From contig VYZB01000173.1 in the NCBI GenBank assembly GCA_013397455.1, positions 1,524,479 through 1,588,478 of the forward strand: a DNA stretch of 64,000 bases. The letters run 5' to 3'. Numbering within the stretch: position 1 is the first letter of the stretch; each line of letters opens with the position of its first letter. The position numbers and the translations under genes were made by a program. Of this stretch, positions 59,301 through 64,000 are shown one piece after another. The stretch comes from Crotophaga sulcirostris (lineage: Eukaryota > Chordata > Aves > Cuculiformes > Crotophagidae). The notes below the pieces were generated by a model. It had not been told where the DNA came from, did no database searches, and saw only the letters and a program-made list of their open reading frames with translations.

Positions 59301-61787
59301 TGCAGCGGAGCTTTAGCCTCTGCCTCCAACGCTGAACGCAGAGAGCCCTGTGCACCAGGGAAGCTGTGCCAGGGCTGCTGGAAGAAAACAACAGCCCCAG
59401 CTTGACCCAGGCTGTGGGTGAAACCACAGCAACTCCCATCCCACCACCTTTACCGGTTTAGTCCCAGTATTCACCAAAGGGGCCTCTCTGAAAGCAGTGC
59501 GAGTACCTCTCTGGGTACTCAGTAACAGGGTCACAGCTCTCAGCTGGACCCATAGGAGACAGCAAGGTCATCATCCCCTGTGCACCAACTTCTAAACTGC
59601 TCAGGGCTCCAGGGAGGCAGGGACCAGTTTCTGGCACAGCTTACGGGGAAAGCCACCACAAACGCTGTGGTTGCAACCTCAAAAGAGGAAATCTGGGTGG
59701 TTTCAGCTCCACTCTGCTCTCAAGATTTGTACACCTTGGAGCCCACAAGAACAGCACTGATGTGCGAGTCACAGGAGCTGTCACTCGGCAGGAATGGGGA
59801 AGGTGAAATGGTGTTTGGGGAGGGAATGGGATGCGATACCCAAGCAGGGTTTCCTGCCCACAGCACAGCTTCTAGGAACAGGCATTGCTTCACATTTTAC
59901 ATGCTCCCAGTGGGATGCCACATGGACCACTGGAGACCCACGACACCAGCCAGAGGCTCTGCAAACCTGCACTCCAGTGGCAATTCCAAGGGCCAGGGAC
60001 ATAGTCCAGCCTTGGTGGTTAAGCCACTCACATCTCAGCTTCCCTGCACGTACAGTATTTCCCCTCTACTGTAGGTCACTTGAAAATGGGCAGCAGAGCA
60101 GGGCCAGACCTCAGCACGGGAGGCTGCTGTGCAGTGGGTGTTCACAACCACTCCCGCCTGAAAGCACTCTCCATCCCCCAGCTCTGCATCCAAGCAGCTA
60201 CTCAATGCCCACAGATTTGGTTCAAGCTCAGCTTTCTCCAGCTCTAGACCCAGGCGGGTTAGGGACAGCCCTGGATGCACGGGGACAGTTCCCTCTCCAA
60301 CCATCTCCCACAAAACCACATTTGCACAGCATGGGTGCGGGCATGAGCTGGCTGCTGCCAAAGCTGCGCATGGCCCAGGTCAGGCTTTCCCCACCAACAC
60401 ATCTCACCGTGCAGGAAGAGGCCAAACCAGACCAGATCTGGGATGTGAGGAGCACAAGGTGCCACTGTCATGGGCCAGCTGGTGGGCACCACGTGAGGCA
60501 CAGCCCTCCCAGCACAGTGGCAGCCCTGACCCAGCAAACCCCAAAGAAGGGAGCTGCCCAGGCAGTTTGCTGTGTGGGCAGCGGGAGTGACCGACTGACC
60601 GGCGGAACAGGAAAGGCTGAATTCACCTTTCATGCAAACAGCCAGTCTCCTCCTGCAAATACCCTGGCTCCGGCCCCAGGGCTGTGCTTCGGTCTGAGCA
60701 CAACCATCAGCTGGGGCAGTCGGAGCAGGAGCTGGTAGAGGCCAGCTGTAGCATGCACAGGCAATTTGTCAAACGGCTGCAAAATGTAAGTGGGAAGGAA
60801 CAGGCTCTGAGATCCCAGCTCTCCCTCCTTGAGCAGCCCCGGAGCCCAGCATGCACCGCAACGAGCAGGCATATCAACCACCTCCCACGACGGGCTCCCT
60901 CTGTGCCTGGAAGAAGCTGCAACATCTCTCCAGAGCACTGGAGAGGGTATTTATCATTTCTTCGGGTGCCAGAGCAGATAAGGTGCGGCGCCATGCAAAA
61001 AACCAGCAGCAAATAAATGTGTGAAGGGGATGGTTGTCTGGCACCCAAAGGCACCATCATGACCCTTCCCCTGGGCCATGTGGAGAGTTAAGTGCACCCA
61101 AAGGCGACACTGGCACTCAACCTCACACCTCTCTTGAGCACCCACTGCCTGCACACTGCTCTCCATGGGCAAGATGCAGCCTGTGGGGCACAGTCACTGT
61201 GACCCTGCCTGCCCCAGCGCCTCTGGCCAGGCCCCCCAGGTCCCTGTGGCTGCAGCCACTGATGGAGGCGGGTCTGACATTTGCAGAGAATCTCCCCCTG
61301 TTCGGTCCTAATCGTTAGTCCAGCAGAGGCGGATTTTTGCAGCATGATACAAGCAGTCAGGAGCAGGGAACGCAAGCACGGGGGCTGCTTTCCAGGAAAG
61401 AGGGTGCTTTTCCTCCCCCAGGGAGCAAGGGGTGGAGGCAAAAGTGAACCCAGGACATGATCCCTCACCCTGCTGCCCTTTGGACAATGCAGAGAAAGGA
61501 TGCCCTGTCCAGGGCATCGCAGCCCCATGGATGCAACGCCCCAGAGCAAAGCCAAGCCTGTGACCCTACGCTGACACTCTCTGGCCTCAGGGTTGCTGGC
61601 AGCCAGCTGTTCAGTGTCCAGAACAGTAGGAAAATGATAATGTCCAAATGAGGAGAAATGAAAATAACCACCGCCCCACCACTGGGCAAGGGTGTCACGG
61701 GCTGGGCCAAGAGGAGGCAGTGGGAAAAGTCTGTGAGTGCCGTTTTCCAATTGGGTGGTCCTCTGGGCATCCATGCCACAGTCTCAA

Positions 61788-61820
61788 AAAGAAAAAAAAA
61801 AAAAGAAAAAAAAAAAAGAC
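61788..61820 (+). repeat. A-rich tract
   Basis: About 30 bases of A interrupted by single G. No gene-like sequence precedes it on the plus strand, so it is read as simple sequence rather than a retrocopy tail. Confidence 0.85.
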
Positions 61821-62255
61821 ACTGGTGGCTGAAAAGCCGTCCTCAAATTCCTCTATCGGTGCCAGTCCCCATGTCCCAAGAGAGCACATGCATGGAGAAA
61901 ATTAAAAGCAACTGCTTTACACTCTGCTCTTCCAATTCAGGCCAAGCGTAACTTTGAGGTTAATTCCCAGCCTGTTCCTGTTATGGGGGGTTTCACCTTC
62001 TTTAAGAACCAAAGGCATGTGTGCAGGCACAGCTCGGTCCAGGCCAGCCGGTGTGGAGAGCCAGGACCCCACAGAGACTCCTGCAGTCCTGGGTGGCTTC
62101 CTCAGGAAGAGGGTCCTGCTGGTCAGGCCAGTTTTCTCCAGAAGATGGAAGAGGGTCCCAGGGAGCCATCCATCCCCCTGGGGCAGGCTGTGGAAAGCTG
62201 ACCTAGAAGTTTGCAGGAGGTTAAAGGGGACCATGCAGTGCCAGCACAGGCATGC

Positions 62256-62311
62256 CTTGCCAGGAAAGAGGGAATTCCCACGAAAAGGGAATTTCTCCCT
62301 TGCCAGGAAAG
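62256..62311. promoter_or_regulatory. Direct repeat with NF-kB-type sites
   Basis: CTTGCCAGGAAAG occurs at 62,256-62,268 and 62,299-62,311. Between the copies lie GGGAATTCCC (62,270-62,279, full kB consensus and palindromic) and GGGAATTTCT (62,288-62,297, one base off). This may be a short local duplication; function is unknown. Confidence 0.3.
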
Positions 62312-63974
62312 GGGCAGCACAAGGGGAGCTGGCGACGGGTGGGTGGAGGAGCCGGGATATCAACAGCACTGTGTCTGCCAGGGACCATGGGCCAGATCCT
62401 GCCACTGCACAGGATCGTGGGGCTCTGGGAGCCCACACCAGGGCTCGGGTTCATCAGAGCAGAGCCACAGCAACACATTTTCCCATAAGGGGAGCAGACG
62501 CAGTGACTGACCCTGTTTTCCCCATGCCGTGTGGGTACCCCACAAGGTCCAACACAGGCTGAGGAGGGGTCAAGGACACATCATCTCCCACCCACAATCC
62601 TGGGGGGGACAGCCAAGGCTCCAAAGGGTGGTGGGACCACACATGTCCACCCCAAGTCACACTGACCCCCGTCTGACAGCACAGCCACACACAAAAACAA
62701 CTCGTGAACGCGGCGCTCCTGGGATTAGGGACTTAGTGTCCACACAGCCCTTTGAAGTTGGAAGTGCTAAATCTGATTATTATTAAGAGAGTTCCAGCTC
62801 ATTAATACCAATGTTTGGAGCTGGATTCCCTCCTCCCAGCCCTGTTCCTAATTCAGTTCCCGAGTACTATGGGAATCCACTATTACCACTGAATATTTGT
62901 GATTCGTTACAAACACGCACCAGTCTCTGCCCCAAGTGTCTCCAATGCGCCGGAGCACCTCGGGAAGCAAGAGGGGCAGCTCCAAACACACACAAAGGTA
63001 TTTTTATATAATAAAAATCCAAAAAAGACAGGAGTGCGTAAGTGTGAAGTACCTTCACCTTTCCTGCAAGCCAAGTAGAAAGGTCAGATGACTCAAAAGG
63101 ACTTTTCTAGCTTGACTCTAGGTAATCACCAACACAGTCCCTGTCCACGGGGTGAGCAGGACGCGCTGAGCCCCTGTGCCACAGTCTGGGATGCCCCCTA
63201 TCCCAGCCAAGCTTCAAAATAAACAAATTAAACAGGCAGAAGAATTCAGAGCTGTTAAATGAACCGTTATTCCTGGGTGTGCTTCGGAGCGAGCACACCC
63301 CCACACCCAGCCAGGCTCCTCGCTGCAGTGTGGAGCCATCGTCTCCTCCTCTGACAGGGGGCATGGGTTTGGAGGGGAGGTGGGCAGGGTGGTGGGGAGG
63401 CACTGGGCCGGTTGCGGCCGGGGGCTTCTGGGCACAGAGGGGGCTGCGCAGTGGGGCGGGAGGGTGCGTGCGTGCATCACACGCTGCCAGAGCCACCATC
63501 TTATCTGGGAAGCGGGATTACTTCACCCCGGCTGCAAGGGAGAAAGCCGAGCAGGACTGTGCCGTTTTCCCAAGCGGAGCCCCCCGCGTGGGGCCTGGAT
63601 TCAGCCATGGGGCTGACCCCGTCCCCACGGGAGCCGGCCGTGGTGGCAGCCCTCCAGGACCACCCGCCACCCTGACGGGAACAAAGCAAACGAGGGGCTG
63701 CTCGAAACACAGCTCTGGGTCCCCAGGGCCCCCCGTGGCGGGGACAAGCGGGGGCGATGGGAGCAGCACACAATGCTTTGAACCCCCCCAATAAAAATAA
63801 ACCAGTGCTGCGCCCATCAAGCGGCAAAACCCCAGGCGGGACAGCGGGAAGGGGCCAGCCAGGAGCGGGGGGCTCTTCCCAAGCCCCCTCCGGATGGCTC
63901 CTTTGTCTGGGCACGCTCCCCGCCGCCCGCCTCTTCCCGCACACACCACGGCATTTTTTCCAGTTACATTTTTT

Positions 63975-63984
63975 CCATATTAGC
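63975..63984. promoter_or_regulatory. CArG-like motif at window edge
   Basis: CCATATTAGC matches the SRF consensus CC(A/T)6GG except for the last base. It lies just outside the CpG-rich segment 63,400-63,940. Confidence 0.15.
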
Positions 63985-64000
63985 CCTCAGATTTCATTAT

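Larger units (their letters stand above)
56337..64000. other. Upstream region, probably MPRIP intron 1
   Basis: 7.7 kb with no exon recognised. The canonical MPRIP first exon (including its Cys-rich KCQNCFK stretch) was searched for on the minus strand by eye and not found. An A-rich tract lies at 61,788-61,820. Candidate NF-kB sites and a 13-bp direct repeat lie at 62,256-62,311. CpG rises again from about 63,400 to 63,940. The AT-rich stretch at 62,740-62,900 is unlike its GC-rich surroundings. Confidence 0.75.

Noticed and set aside
59794..60738. 314-codon open frame on the plus strand
   Set aside because: No recognisable similarity, no CpG promoter and low-complexity Pro/Ser/His content.
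61788..61820. A-rich tract as the tail of a processed pseudogene
   Set aside because: The sequence before it shows no gene similarity and no target-site duplication could be seen.
56337..64000. Canonical MPRIP exon 1
   Set aside because: The expected Cys/Lys-rich N-terminal coding sequence was looked for on the minus strand and is absent; it must lie further right.
1..64000. CRISPR arrays, tRNA, rRNA, bacterial operons or integrated viral genes
   Set aside because: No regularly spaced repeats, no tRNA-like cloverleaf or rRNA sequence noticed, and no viral gene similarity seen. The only mobile elements recognised are CR1 fragments.

Overview
The window is vertebrate nuclear DNA, almost certainly avian. 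Seven fragments of CR1-type LINE 3' ends are present, with the typical motif 'gaatcatagaatggtttgggttggaaggg' family of sequence in either orientation. All protein-coding content is split into short exons with GT-AG introns. No bacterial, viral, tRNA, rRNA or CRISPR feature was seen.

Everything that can be assigned as coding belongs to one gene on the minus strand: MPRIP (myosin phosphatase Rho-interacting protein, also called p116Rip or M-RIP). This is an actin-binding scaffold with two PH domains and a long coiled coil. It links RhoA and the myosin-binding subunit of myosin phosphatase to stress fibres. Fifteen internal exons were delimited by hand, with consistent splice sites and reading phase. 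In transcript order they run from 54,243 down to position 1. They encode 1,620 codons plus 2 bases, without a stop. Exons 2-5 encode PH1, which is interrupted by a 19.4-kb intron. Exons 6-9 encode a Ser/Pro/basic linker, exons 10-13 encode PH2, exon 14 a charged linker, and exons 15-16 the coiled coil. Exon 16 is at least 2,465 bp long and still open at the left edge, so the 3' end of the gene lies outside the window. The canonical first exon of the family was not found and presumably lies beyond position 64,000.

Three points go beyond a plain exon list. First, a CpG-rich block at about 55,960-56,335 contains an ATG in strong context followed by 12 codons and a splice donor that is in phase with exon 2; this looks like an alternative first exon and promoter. 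Second, exon 7 has two in-phase donors, predicting isoforms that differ by 119 residues. Third, introns hold candidate SRF (CArG), MEF2 and NF-kB type sites; an SRF site would suit an actomyosin gene. The last group is motif matching only.

The rest is intron. Most of it shows nothing recognisable beyond CR1 fragments, homopolymer tracts and chance open frames in GC-rich sequence.
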